Source of the DNA: Rostratula benghalensis
Taxonomy: Eukaryota > Chordata > Aves > Charadriiformes > Rostratulidae
Direction: 5' to 3'
Length of the DNA: 64,000 nt
Assembly: GCA_013399305.1 (NCBI GenBank)
Contig: VXAI01000139.1
Span: 730,896 to 794,895, forward strand
Below, piece by piece: positions 12,101 through 24,590 of the stretch. The translations under genes and the position numbers were made by a program. Each line of letters starts with the position of its first letter. Position 1 is the first letter of the stretch. Below the pieces are notes generated by a model. It was not told the origin of the DNA, searched no databases, and worked only from the letters and a program-made list of their open reading frames with translations.

Positions 12101-15100
12101 AATTGTAGATGAAAGTTGTTGAGTATCACTGGGATAAAATGAGATTGCTGCGGGGAAAATACCTCATTGGATGATGAATCCCCATTTACACTTATTTCTT
12201 GAGATCTGTCATGTAAATTGTGCTTAAATATTTTTTAGTGTAGAACCTATGAAACTACTTTGAATGTGGTACCCTGAGAAAAAAAATTACTGGCTGTTCT
12301 TGTTATAAAAGCTCAAGGTGATCTTGATCTTTCCTTTTCATTGATACGAGTCACTGATACGTGTTCTTGGGATGAAGAAGTATGAGTTATGCAAATCCAT
12401 AGGTCAGTGTGGAATATATTCAGCAGCAGTGCATTAAATGGACAGAACAGATAGAGCTTTTGCACTCCAGTGGGATTAAAGGATAATAACACTGATGCAA
12501 AAAGATAACCAATGCAGGAAAAGAAACTCATAGCGTTCTTGCATAAATATCACCATATCTTTTTTTCCTTGAAAAAATAGAATGTACTTTTTCTTCAAAA
12601 AGTGAGGAATTTGCATTGACACAGCTTTAACCTCCCTAAAGACTAATCTGGAAATTGTGTAAAACTGCACTTGCAGTAAACTGTGGGGCAACTACGTTTG
12701 AGATGGCTTCTAGGGCAGCTTGAACCTTTGTGTTGGAATTAGCACAAGTCTGGGAAGAGCCATACCTGCTTTTCCTGAGGTATTTGCTCTTCCACGGCTT
12801 CAGCTGGTAGAACTTCTGTAGTACAGGAAGTTCTTGGTCACAAAGGCATTTCATTAGCCCATAGTAGAGTTATGTGCCAAAATATTATTTAAATCTTTGA
12901 AAACCTCCTTAGCACTTGTGTGGCATCTACTGCAATACTTCTATGTAGCTGCTTTAAAGTCAACTTACCGGAGTGCTTGTCCTGCTAATGGGGAAATCAA
13001 TATGGTCCTGTTCTCTCTTCCCTTAAATCACATCAGCAGCTTGTCAGATGTGATGCACTGTGCTTGGCCAGCTCACTAGAAATTACTAGCTTTATTATAG
13101 TTAGCAAAGAAATTTTGTTTGACCAAACCCTCTTTCTCACCAGAATGTCAGAGTGCCTTTGGTGAGTAGAATACAGCTTTTTACTTCAGAATAGATCCCT
13201 GCTCAAATAAAAGTGGGTGTTTTTCTTGTGATACGCTCTTCCATGCTGTTTGGGGACTTAAAAACTAGGAAGTATAGGTCCACAGAGACCCTGATGCTCT
13301 TTCCCATAATGTATCCAGTGAGTGCTCCCAGTTCCTGGCTGCCATGTAAGAGAGCTGCAGTACTGGTCCCGTTGCTTTAAATGGTTGATTACAAGCAAAT
13401 GCATTTCAATAAGGAAGATTTTTCAACACCTGCATTAGCCACCCTGCTGCTATGTATTGATTCAGTTGTTTTAACTGAAGAACTGCGTTAAGCACATCGT
13501 ATGCGTTCTCTTTCTCTGCTCTGCTGCCTTTAATTAGGGGGTTTATGCATTGATGTACAACAAATGCAAACATTAAATTGGGACTAATGGGAAATGAGTT
13601 TGGACTTGAGTTATAGTGACCATAAAATGTGATGAGATCTGGCACTTGGTTTAGTGATGCCAGAGTGGCATGACACGTAATCTAATGACATTGTGTTGTA
13701 CAGTGTTGCATAAAGCACTAATGTTTTATGTAGTCTTTAAAAAAAGAAGAAAGCTTGGTTATAACATTCAGTGTATGCTTGTGCACAAACATGCATGTAT
13801 CTGTTTATAGTTGTATGTTTAAGCTGTGGCCCATGCTGTTTCTTAAATTTCTTGTTACAGCAAAGAGGTTTTCTATCTTAATTATATGAGAAATTAAGCA
13901 GTTCAATAGCACAAAGCAGGAAAATTACCTTCTTTAACTTTCTACAGATGTTTATGATGATTGAAGACTAAAGGGGTTTCATAATGAAATAGCAAACTGC
14001 ATGAAAGAAGTTAAACTTCAGTACGAAGATACGCTGTATTTGAATATTCTAGGGGAGTGTATCTGTACTAATATAATAATCACTCACCTCTTGTCTTGCA
14101 GCTTTTTGGCTTGACATAGCCATGGAACTTCCCTTTAAAGCACAGTAATTTCTTTTAAACCTGTTTGATCTGTCAAGTAGGTGTAGAAGCTTGTGTCAGA
14201 CATGAAGAAGACAGCAGGTTCGGCTCTGACAGATGATACAAATATAGGGAAGTCAATTGACTTCGCCAGGGGAGAGGATTCTTCCTCCCAGTTATGTCAA
14301 ATGCCAGACAACTTTTCAGAGGTGGAGAGGGAAACATGCCTAAAGGACAATACCAACACAGGGCTTTTCCAGTAGGTGCTTTCTGTGCTTTATTTTTATT
14401 TTTACTTTATTATTTTATTTAAGCTTTCAGGGGTAAAATGATAAAATCAACTGGTTCAATTGCATCTTCGTTTGCAGAGCTCATAAATCCACTGCCTCTA
14501 GATATTTCTGCCGATTTTTATGAAGATAGAAACTTGTTGGAGACTCTGACGCAAGGAAGCCATAGAGTTTGTATTTTTCTGCCAGCTTTAGCTGTTCTGC
14601 TTTTGTGTCTTTGACTTCATAGTGGTATAACGTAAACCCTATCAAAGTCAACAGATTTCTGCCAATTTCTAAGTGTTTAGCATTTGGAACACAAGGGAGA
14701 GATGACTGGTCTTTGTTCGTGATCAGGAATACAGTCTGTCATATATGAAGCTCTGCAGTTTTCTGTTCCAGCACTGCATGATTCTTTTACAGAAATTTCC
14801 TGTTGGTGGAGAAGGAGCCAGCAAGGCTGTCATGGTAGAGGTTATTGTCCGAGGAACAAAACTCCATTTTCTCCACTGACACCTTTCCCCCCACCCCAGC
14901 TCAGTTTTTGTTTTCAGTTTATGAGTTTTTCCACTGCAGCTCATGATAAGTATTATTGCCAAGAAATGATAAAGTAATAAAAAGAGATTGTTGTAGGCAA
15001 CTTTTTATTCTGTATCACTTTCTTCTGAGATTGGGATGCGTAAGAGAGCACAGTGGTGGACACTACATGCATATGCATACTTGTATCTACATGCATTTGC

Positions 15101-16254
15101 ACAGTCACTTAGCCTGCCTGACAGGGTATCTGAACTGCAATGAAAAGGATCTGTGTCTCTGTGATACATGGAAGTTGAGCTGTAGAGAGACAGGGTAACT
15201 ACACTGCATACCCTCTCTCCAGTAAGTGCTGCAGGTGGTTGTGTGTTGCAGCAGAACAAATATAAAGCTGCTGCAGGAGTTAGTTTTTACAGGCTAGGAA
15301 GACCTGCCTGGCTGGCAAATCTTAAGTTTCTTTCTCAGTGGATGGGTGAGCCCTTTAAGTCACTGAGGCTATTTCTCCTGCACTTGACTCTCTTCTTGTT
15401 AAGTGTGGCAATGTTATCAAAACTTTTCATTCTTTTGGCTTCCTCCTGACTGTATAACTGTTCCAGACCTTTCAGTGGCAAATAACTCCATTCAGTTTGT
15501 GGATGCCAACTTTTTACTCATCCTTGCATCTGGTTTTGTTGCCTTAAAACCCAGATATTTTCGGATTGACACAATATTGATCACAGTTGCATTTGGTCAA
15601 ATTTGAGGTTAGTTTACATGAGTCAATGATGAAATTTCATGTGACGCTATTTTGGACATCGGGAATTCATTATCTTTGAAATAATTTTTTGAGAAACTTT
15701 ACTCAGCCACTAAGTGTACTTTTATTAAAACAAGCCCTCAGTATGCATAATTTAGATTTGGAATCCTGGTGAGTTTGTTTTTTCACATTTCTTGGAATGT
15801 GCTTTCAGTTTAGCTAAACAACATTCTATCCTGGGCATAATTTTAAGAGTAATTTTTGTAATTCTGACAGCAAATGCTGTAACATTATAATTATGCCATA
15901 GACATTCAATGGTTTTCCATCATAGGGTGGTTATAATCACAGTTCAGGAATACAGCTTTCTTATTTCCTTCATCTCTACAAGTGAAGGTGCAATTTTGCC
16001 CACAGAAATGGTTTCTTCTTAATAAAGTCCCCCATTTGGGTTAGTTACGAACTAAAGTAGTTCAAAAGAAAAAAGTCTTTCTTTCCCTCTGAAGTCATGA
16101 ATTATTTTAAAACTTTTTTAAAGGAAATTGACTTTTAAGAATGAGTCAAGATGGCAGATACTGTTCAGAAACAAACTCGATTCTTGCATATATTAAAATA
16201 GTGCTGTCACTTAGCCATCTTATTTAAAAATGAGAACTAGTTAAACCAATGCTA
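6151..16254 (+). other. MNAT1: MNAT1 intron, no gene seen
   Basis: About 10 kb of AT-rich unique-looking sequence. It holds poly-T/poly-A tracts (for example near 8767, 10706 and 11752) and a GT-rich microsatellite near 11159. Short open frames (for example 14193-14375 on plus) show no family resemblance that I recognise. No exon matching the known MAT1 protein was seen on either strand. Confidence 0.55.
11159..11171. repeat. (GT)n microsatellite
   Basis: A short run of TG/GT dinucleotides followed by a degenerate TACATATGTATGC stretch. Ordinary simple repeat. Confidence 0.8.
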
Positions 16255-17215
16255 TCTAGTGACATTAATATGCCTGCTGTGGATCTAAAAGCAAACCAGG
16301 AGCCTAGTGGTATAACCCAGGGGTCAATATTGGGACCAATACTGCTTAGTCTCTCCATTACTGCCTGGCTGATGAGAAAGAGTACACCCTCAGCAAGTGT
16401 GCAGGCAATATAAAGTTCAGAGGAGTAGCTTGTGTACCAGATGGCTGCGTTACCCTTCAAAGGGTCCTGGTCAGGCTGGAGGAATGGTGTGACAGCAAAC
16501 TCATGAAGCTCAACAAAGAGAAAGTCCTGCACCTGGGGAGGAATGGCTCCCGACACTCCAGTGCAGGCTGTGGACCGAAAAGCAGCTTTGCAGTGCAGGC
16601 CCTGCAGCACACCAAGCTGACCATTAGCCTGCAGTGTGTCCTTGTGGGAAAGAAGGCCAACAGGCTCCTGGGCTGCACTAGACAGAGTGTTACCAGCAAA
16701 TCGAGGGACCCTTCCCCTCTGCTCAGCGCTGGTGAGACACATGTGAAGGGCTGTGTCCAGTCCTGGCCTCTCAGGGAGAGACAAGGACACGCTGGAATAA
16801 GGACTTGGGGTGTCTGTCACGTGAGGGAGTTGGAACTGTTTAATCTGGAGAAAGGAAGGCTCAGAAGGGTCTTGTCAATGTGTGCAAATACCTGATGGAG
16901 GGCAGGGAGTAAAGGGGACAGGACCAGACTGTTCTCAGTGGTGTCCAGTGAACGGACAAGAGGCAGTGAGCACAAAATGAAATGCAGGGAGTTCCATTAA
17001 AATGTTTATTGTGAACGTCAAAAAATGGAACACGTTGTTCAGAGAGTTTGTGAAATCTTTCTTCTTGGAGGTATTAAAAATTTGAGTGGACAAGGCCCTG
17101 GGCAACTTGCATTGAGCAGGGGTACTGGACTGAATGGTCTCCAGGTGAGCCTTCCAGCCTCCGTATTTCTCTGCTTTATGGCCTGTCTGATCTTACTCTG
17201 CATGACAAGATGATA
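16255..17215 (+). mobile_element. CR1 LINE fragment, plus strand, old copy
   Basis: The order of motifs is that of CR1: 'ggggtcaatattgggaccaa' (end of the RT region), 'aagtcctgcacctggggagg', 'tctgctcagcgctggtgaga', 'gttggaactgtttaatctgg', and finally a decayed form of the 3' end around 17110-17145. Many stops and indels make it a fossil. The open frames 16224-16820 (minus) and 16503-16895 (plus) are accidental frames within this repeat. Confidence 0.85.
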
Positions 17216-18335
17216 AAAACTCATCAAATAATCTCAGCATCAAGACATGTAAAATAACTCTAGATACAAAAAAGAGAGAGGTGATTTCATTCAAATTCTG
17301 TTTGTCAGCAGGCTACCTTTATCTTCACAGTTACTCTTTGCAGTCGCTGTTAGTGGTGGGCTTGGTAACATGAAATCAGTGGAGGTGCATTGGTGTAAGG
17401 CACAATGAGTAGTGCAGCTATGAGTCAACCTGAGATTTCAAAGAGATGATCTAGTTTTAAATTGGCTTTGTTCATATGTCACCCTTTAAACTTTCCAGGA
17501 GGAAACAAGTACTGAAATGAAAAGCCACATCTGCTCATAAAATAGGAGCAAACCATCATATTGTCCTGCTGGTCTCACTGGTGTGGCCAGGCTCCCATGC
17601 ATTCCCTTTTCTGCTCCTGAAGAGGGATGGCTGGGGTGAAGGGAGCGTTGGTCTGACCTGCCACAGCTTTCCTTGAATTAAACACATTTCTCCAGTTCTT
17701 ATCCAGGATACCAATACTGAACCATGAAATTAATCCATGTTGTCTGTAGCAACGTGAATGGCATTCGCTTCTTTGTAGTAAAAAAGCAGTACTGTTTCTT
17801 GTGCCTTTGATCTCTACAAAGTGCTCTGGTGTGGTGAGATGACCTTGAAGAAGCACTAACAGGTCTTTCCTTGAATTTTGTATTCAACTCAATGTAAAAG
17901 GAAGAAGGGAAAATGGAATTGAATAAGTGCTGATTGTGATAATTCATTTCAATCACAATAATTAGCTTCTTTTGCAAAGTTGCTGTATGGGAGTTGGCAT
18001 TGAAATGGGATATTGGCAAATGACTTTTAGTTTCCTCTGATGCTAGTTTTACTTTCCAGATCAGTAAGACTGCTGGCTTCCCTTTCAAAACTAATTTTCT
18101 TTATCAGTGTATTTGCTTGTGTGTCTTGATAATCCTTCCAGTATTGCTTCGGAAGATGTGGGAAGGAGAATACTACTTGTTCCCCGAAGGTTGCTGTGAA
18201 CCAATCATTGCTTGTGGGATCCTTGATGAATGAAATATATCTATACACCATAAAACTTTATCTGAAAGAAAGTCTTGAGAAGTTAAAATAATGGTAAATA
18301 TTCTGTAGACTAACTCTTGCAAGGGCTAAATAACC

Positions 18336-18480
18336 TGGCCTTGATCCAGGAAGGCACTTAACAATGTGCTTAACTTTAAGCACATTGAATATTCTTACTG
18401 GCATGAGTGAAAAATCAATGAGACTGCTCACATGCTTAAAGTAAGGCATGTGCTTAAGTGTATTTCTGGACCGCAGCCAG
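18336..18480. repeat. Ancient palindromic interspersed repeat (MITE-like)
   Basis: The sequence contains 'tgcttaactttaagcaca' on the left and 'catgcttaaagtaaggcatg' then 'tgcttaag' on the right, so the two halves are imperfect reverse complements around a centre near 18410. It resembles, from memory, a palindromic non-autonomous repeat that is common in turtles and crocodilians and present in birds. No coding capacity. The family name was not verified. Confidence 0.6.
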
Positions 18481-21473
18481 TGCGTCCAGCCTGCGAGATG
18501 GGCTGAATTCTAATTGTGGGCAAAAGCCAGTAGTGTTTCATTTTGCTTGTATAGTGTGTTTCTGAAGAATTCATTGATATTGTCTGTGTTTATTTTAATT
18601 GGCCTCCATTTCCCATCTAAGCCATACCAGCTCAAAAGCCCTGGGAGTATAATAGATGTGCAACTTAGGGTTGTCAAACAGCTTGTCAGGGACAGTACTT
18701 AGGCTGTATATATTGCTACAGAGCAGGAACTGGACTTCAAAAAAGCTGGGAAAAGATGAGGTGAAACATGATTGTTTTCTTTGGTAGCCAAGGTTTTAAT
18801 ATAGCAAGAAAATGAAGAGGAGAGAAGAGAAGGGCTGGTGACACATCACACCTTTTCAGTTAACATAGTTGCTTCTTAGGAAACGTTAAAGAATGCAGAC
18901 AAATGCATTAATAATCTGATGGCAGTGGCTGTAGCCTTGGCAAGTAGGCTTTTCTACCTACCATTGATTTTTCTGACTCCCAGGCAGCAATTTGCAATGG
19001 GTGGCTTGATCCCTTACCCTCAAAATGGGCAGTGAGATGAGTTGTCACGGCCAAAATATTTTTTACTTTCTAACCAAAACCTCCTGTTTCTTCAGCTGCA
19101 TCTTTTACTGCATAGATGACAATTTCCACTGCTGACAGCTGTGAATGATAAAATATACTATATTTAAACACAAAGAGCCTCCATGTCTAGAGGTACAAAA
19201 CAACCCACCACAAGGCTACTGAGCTCTTCGTTGGCACCAGCTACTCTTGTAGAACCCAACTGTAGCACTGTATATCTGGGACATTACTGGTTGGCCAGTG
19301 TAAAAGCACTGGAGCCACAGTAATCCAGAAGAAATCTTTGCTGTCAACTCTAAGGAAATTTGTCTGAGGAAATAGCATGTTGTTCTCCTCCTACCCTCTT
19401 CTGTTTTTCAACATCTAGACATTGGTTGTCTTCTGCTTTTTTTCTCTCTGTTTACAGTTTCCTCCTTACATCTGACATTGCTGTTTGCTTTTGTTTCTAT
19501 CCAGGTTGTTAGAGTGCATGCAGCAAATTCTTCTTTGTATACTGGCTTTGAGTTGAGATTGCTGGTATTTTTCACCTGTCTTCTGTATTGGAAATTATTT
19601 TTTTTTTTCCTTATATGCATTAAATTTAGACTAGAGGAAAGAGAAACTTACAGAGGGGTTGAAAAGAGAGTGACCAGAATAGAGAAAAATCAAACATAAA
19701 TGTTTTGAAAGGGTTAAATATGTAAAACTAGAACCAACCAGTTGACCTCATGGAATTTTATATATAATTACAAAAGTGTCTCCTGAAAAATGCATCTCCA
19801 TGAAGGAGCAACTCCTTTTGACAGTGAGTCTTGAGCAGTTCTGAATGAGTTTGCTTGTGGGTTGTTGGTTTTCTTTCAGCAGAAGAACCGTGCTTGCTGT
19901 AGCACTACAGGCTCAGTTTCGACTGTCTTTCAAGGTAACTAACTAGCAATGTATGTTTTTATTGTGTACTTGCCCTAATGGCCTCATCTTTAACTGAATC
20001 CATCTTTAACTTCCTCTTTTACTTAAAGAAAGCTTAATGGTATCACCTGTCACATCCTGAATTTGAATTGGTGATTTAGGGTTTAGGTTTAGAATGTGTG
20101 TTCAGATTCAGGGATAGCCAAAGATCTTTTAAACAGCAAAATGATGTGCACTAAAGATAAAGGAGACAGAATTAGAAGTAGAAGAGTGGATGGAAAATGG
20201 TATTTTATAGCTTATTTTTCTTTCATCTGTTTTTCCCTTAGCTTTTCTAAAATCGGGTATCAGTTTAACTCTTTTAAGAGCGTATCTGGTTGCAGGTGTT
20301 TTCAATGTGGCAGAGCCTTCTGCCACCTAGTGTTAATGTGAGATCTGGCCTCAGCAGGGTGTCACCAGGTAATTTATTAAATGTCATTGTTAATGGTAAT
20401 CTCCCCCAATTGCTAGGCACGCGCTGTGAAGATTTAAAAATGCAGGTTTTGCAGCAGAGGGTTTCAGAATCAATTCAATCAGTATGCACAACTTCTTTGG
20501 ATATGTTTATTGAGGATGCAGTTTATAAGGTGGATCAAGTTGTCAAGTGGAGAATTTCAGTAATTCTGAATGCCACTCCTCTAACAACTCTGTTAGCACT
20601 TTTCCCTCCCAGGTGAAACTGAGGGATTTTGCCTAACTCAGCACACTTCCACTTTGAAATTAGCAGAAATTATCTTAGACTGAAAGCAGCAGAGAATAAA
20701 AACTAATTCAATAGAAATTCTATAAAACAAAAAATGGTGCTATTTAGACACTTAACTCATTGTCTTTTTAGTAGAGTAAAATGAAAATCTCCCATCATCA
20801 CTGCTTTTTGCTCTCTAGAAATTTCACAAGGGCACAATAGAGAAGGACAATAAAATCCAGAGCATTATACCCTGGTTTCACAATAGAAATGTCAAACTGT
20901 TAAAATAGAAAAATAGGTTTGATGATACTTTATATTTAAACCAAATAATAATAGCTCCTACCATATGTTGACAGACAGACAGGAGGAAACTGCTTAGGAT
21001 TGGTGGAGTGTTTGTTTTGGTTTTTTCCTTCATTCCCCTGTAAAAATATTTTTATGAGAACAGAACCATTCTTTCCCATTCTCCTTTCCACCTCTGAGCT
21101 GTCTTTGGTGGCTCTTGGTTCCTTTGGAGGTTGGTGTTTGAGAGCTCAGTCCAAACGCTGTACATGGCTCCTGGCTCGTGCTCGCCTCTCCCAGGGCCTC
21201 CCGAGGAGCAGATGCCAGCACGGCTGAGAGCTGTAAACTTGATACTCAACATCAAGCTGAAATGCTGACCTGGTCAGCAGCAGCCAGAACCTGAAGAAGC
21301 AGAGGGTCTGGTGCATTAAAGCATTAGTCAGCTGGGATACCAGGTGGGCTGTTTTTTTCACCTTGGTTTGACCTGAACAGTCTGATCTTCTTTAAATAGT
21401 GTTCAAACTGCAGTCCTTTTGCTTTTGACAATTATGCTTTTCAAATATTCCCTGGAGAAAATAAATTTAGGTT

Positions 21474-21557
21474 CTTATTATCTCAGATAACTGCAAGCAC
21501 AGAGCAAGTTTTTAATTTGCTCTGTGCTCATAGTTATTCATTGAGATAATTATTAAG
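21474..21557. repeat. Imperfect inverted repeat / pre-miRNA-like hairpin
   Basis: The arm 21497-21507 (GCACAGAGCAA) pairs perfectly with 21517-21527 across a 9-base loop. After a symmetric 4x4 internal loop, ATAACT (21487-21492) pairs with AGTTAT (21532-21537). TCTCA (21481-21485) then pairs with TGAGA (21542-21546), and a weaker TTATTA/TAATTATTAA base closes the stem. That gives a roughly 28-pair stem of about 84 nt, the size of a miRNA precursor. It could equally be a tiny MITE. Expression is unknown. Confidence 0.6.
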
Positions 21558-23024
21558 TTTGGTGGCTTACTTATCTGATCAGTGTCAGAGGTCAAAAATC
21601 CTCAGAAATTCTTGTGCTATTTTGTTTCTGAGTCATATTAAACTGGAATTACTTTATAACATGAATTCATTGCTACTCTGTCAGAGCAGAGAGTGCTGTG
21701 TTACAGTGAAAACAGAATATACTGGCTGACTTGAGGAGACAGTACTTTTAAAGCTGAGGTTATATACAGCTTTTTCTTTCTTCTCAAGATATTTTTCCCA
21801 CCAGAAGTGATCTAGGGGCAAAGCCTGTGGCTGTGGTAAATGTACTGCTGGTATTATTTTGCTGCTCTTAGTCCTTTTTGCTGTCAGGGGGAAGAAGGCG
21901 ATGTTTCTTTCCCTTTGGGTCCATTCTTGTCATTCTTACTGAAGCTGGGGCCCTGCAGTGGCATTTTAGAGCTGTGTGGGTAGGTGGAGGAGGCAAACTA
22001 GGAGAGGGCATAGGGGTGAAGGGGACTGTTGGCCTCCATTAGTAGGCAGCCAAACCACTCATGCTTGACACCAGAGCCACACTGTCCTCTGCTGGGACTA
22101 AAACATGGTCCTTCAATTTGGTAAAAAACTCTAAAACTGTGCCAGTCAGTCCCTTTTTCAGCCTCAGACCCAAAGTTCAAGGTTCATACCAGACTTCTGG
22201 GCAAAAATGTATCCCCTCTGCTTGTGGCATGGCATCCTGTGCTCTGCACTTGTGGTCTGTTGCCACTGGAGCTGTACATCAAGGAAAATGTATTGAAAAG
22301 AGGGGATAAAAAGTCTCTGCATCTCAATCCTCTTTCTGTAGGTGTTCCAGACTGAGCACTCTGTTCAGAAAGGGCTCCCTTTACTTCACAGATGCATAAT
22401 TTACACAGAAGCTGGTCCAGGAGGAATCTCTTTCATGTAGCTTGCTCAAAGGCCCAGTTCATCAATATGGATTGCTTGCCATGTGCTGGGGTTTTATGGT
22501 ACATGGTGGGGTGTGTGGAAGTCAGAGAAAAAGGCAGAGAGTGAGGAACTACTGCGGGGAATTTTTATCCCAAAAGAAGAACTGTGTCGAAAAGAACTGT
22601 TTTTCAGAACAAAAGTTCTATTTTCTCTCTTTGCCTACAGAAGAGGTGCTGTATTCCTGGAATCAAACCCAGGGAAACCTTCCCCTAGCCATGGGGAAAT
22701 GCACAGTGATGTCTTTAAGACTGAACTTGCCCTACTCTTAAAAAAAGATAAGCCTGTGAAAACAGTTGTGACTCAGGTAGTAAGTTACAAAGCAATGGTT
22801 GCTTCCTCAGCATGATAATAATTATTTAAACATATCCATGTTTTTCTAGTGACTTTATCCTAATCGTAGCATGTGGGAGGAAGAATGAAGCTGGAGGGCG
22901 GGGGCAAAGATGAAAAATTTGAAGATCAAGCCATGTAAAAATATTTCCACGACATGTTGAAAAGAGAACTGCTTTACAATTACAGAAATAATGGCTTAAT
23001 GGTCTACTTTAGTTATTGAAAAGA

Positions 23025-23042
23025 AAAAAAAAAAAAAAAAAA
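23025..23042 (+). repeat. Poly-A tract
   Basis: About 18 A in a row after TTGAAAAG. It has no recognised element body upstream, so it is treated as a simple homopolymer. Confidence 0.75.
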
Positions 23043-24520
23043 GAGCACGATCACAGCTGAGAAAAGGCCCTTGCATTCAATGACATTCTTCCCAGGGTCA
23101 AATATCAGTGGAGCCTGATTTAGTCCTAGACTAAGTGTAGCTGCAGTTCTGCAGTCCTCCAGAGTGTAATCTATACTAGTCATGCAGAGTGAATGCTTTG
23201 TTGGATTCCAGCTAGGACTGCAGTGTCCTTGTTACGCGATGGGGCTGCTCAAGGGTGCTAAAATGCTTACTTTCAGTTGTTTGAGCAGTTTCTGCGATGC
23301 CCGATTGATTTACTGTATCTGGAAGTTCAGACCTGGAAACCTGAGCAAGGGAGAATGCCTTCACCCTGGTGGCAAAGGCTGGGTGTTGAGAGGACAGACA
23401 GCTGGTGGGTGACCTTAGGAAGTTGACAAATGGGGGACCAGGTGCCCCCGATCATCCAGGAGCCCCCCCAACCCCTCTGCTCACAGAGGCACGAGTTACG
23501 GAAATCACTCGCACTAAAGGAAAGCTTCATCTGAGCAAGGTTTCTAGACATGAACATTAACCTTTTGTTACCAGCCCAGGACACAGGCGTAACAAATCCA
23601 TGCAGCTATGAAAGAAAAGAAAGAGTTTAAGCAGAAATCCTTTCAGTTTGAAGGGAAATTAAAAAAAAAAATAAATTAATCCAAACGGTAGTGGTTGTGC
23701 GTATTTTGGAAATGGTGTTGGAAACACCAACAGGAATGTGTGGTGCCGAGTTGTGCAGAGGGCAACAAGAAGCAAGATGTTTACACAGTGCAGTCTGTGA
23801 TGGTTCTCGACTGACTTGCATGGAGCCGTTAAAACAAGTAAATAAATTGCTGTAAGGAAGACCCCTAACGAGAAGAAAGAAAAGTCAGCATAGAACTTGT
23901 ATCCTTTATAGAGTTAAAACACGTGAATGAAAAGAAATCGTGTAGCCTTCAGTTTTCCTTTGCTTCCAAAGGATTAATGTGTTTGCAGGTTCTGCTTTCC
24001 ATTTCCCATTTTTATTTTCAAACAGGCAGTTAAAATGAGAACTTTCAGATAATCACTGTCTTGAATCTGCCCTGTACCAGTGCAGAAGTCTATAAATGAG
24101 GAGTTAGACCAGCTTGAGAGTAAGCCTCCTTTTTCTGTAGTTTGTGCTCTGGCAGCTTCAGGGTTTTCATTTCTAATTTTTTTTTCTTCTTAAACAAAAA
24201 CAAGACCAGGAAAACGATTTGGCCTCTTTCAGTGCTTTAACTTTTGAAATTGCATTCAAGATTTCCAGCATTAGCTCAGAATTCTGAATCTCCTGCAAAG
24301 ACAGGAATGGCTGCTTTCTTGTATATACATTTTAAAGGGTTGAAGCTGTTACACAAGTGGTCCTGCTTGGCCAAATGTTATGAGAACGTTATTAAATGTA
24401 GCATTTTATTTTTATCAAAGGGAATACACAGGTGCCCACAGTGAATTCTGGCCTTATGTGAGGTGCAAAATGTCTTTACCAAACATACACTGGATTTGCA
24501 TGTGAATTCAGAGGGCTTTA

Positions 24521-24590
24521 TGTCTATAGTCTACAGTGCTTTAAGTCAATAGTCTACAGTTCGTAGTACTTAGAGTCTATAGTCCTTTTC
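24521..24590. repeat. Diverged direct repeats of a TCTATAGTCTACAG-like unit
   Basis: Three to four imperfect copies of a roughly 14-20 base unit ('tctatagtctacagtgct', 'tcaatagtctacagttcg', 'agtctatagtcc'). It looks like a decayed minisatellite. Confidence 0.6.

Noticed and set aside
20290..20616. 108-residue plus frame in the MNAT1 intron
   Set aside because: No recognised motif, no convincing splice sites, and isolated in intron DNA.
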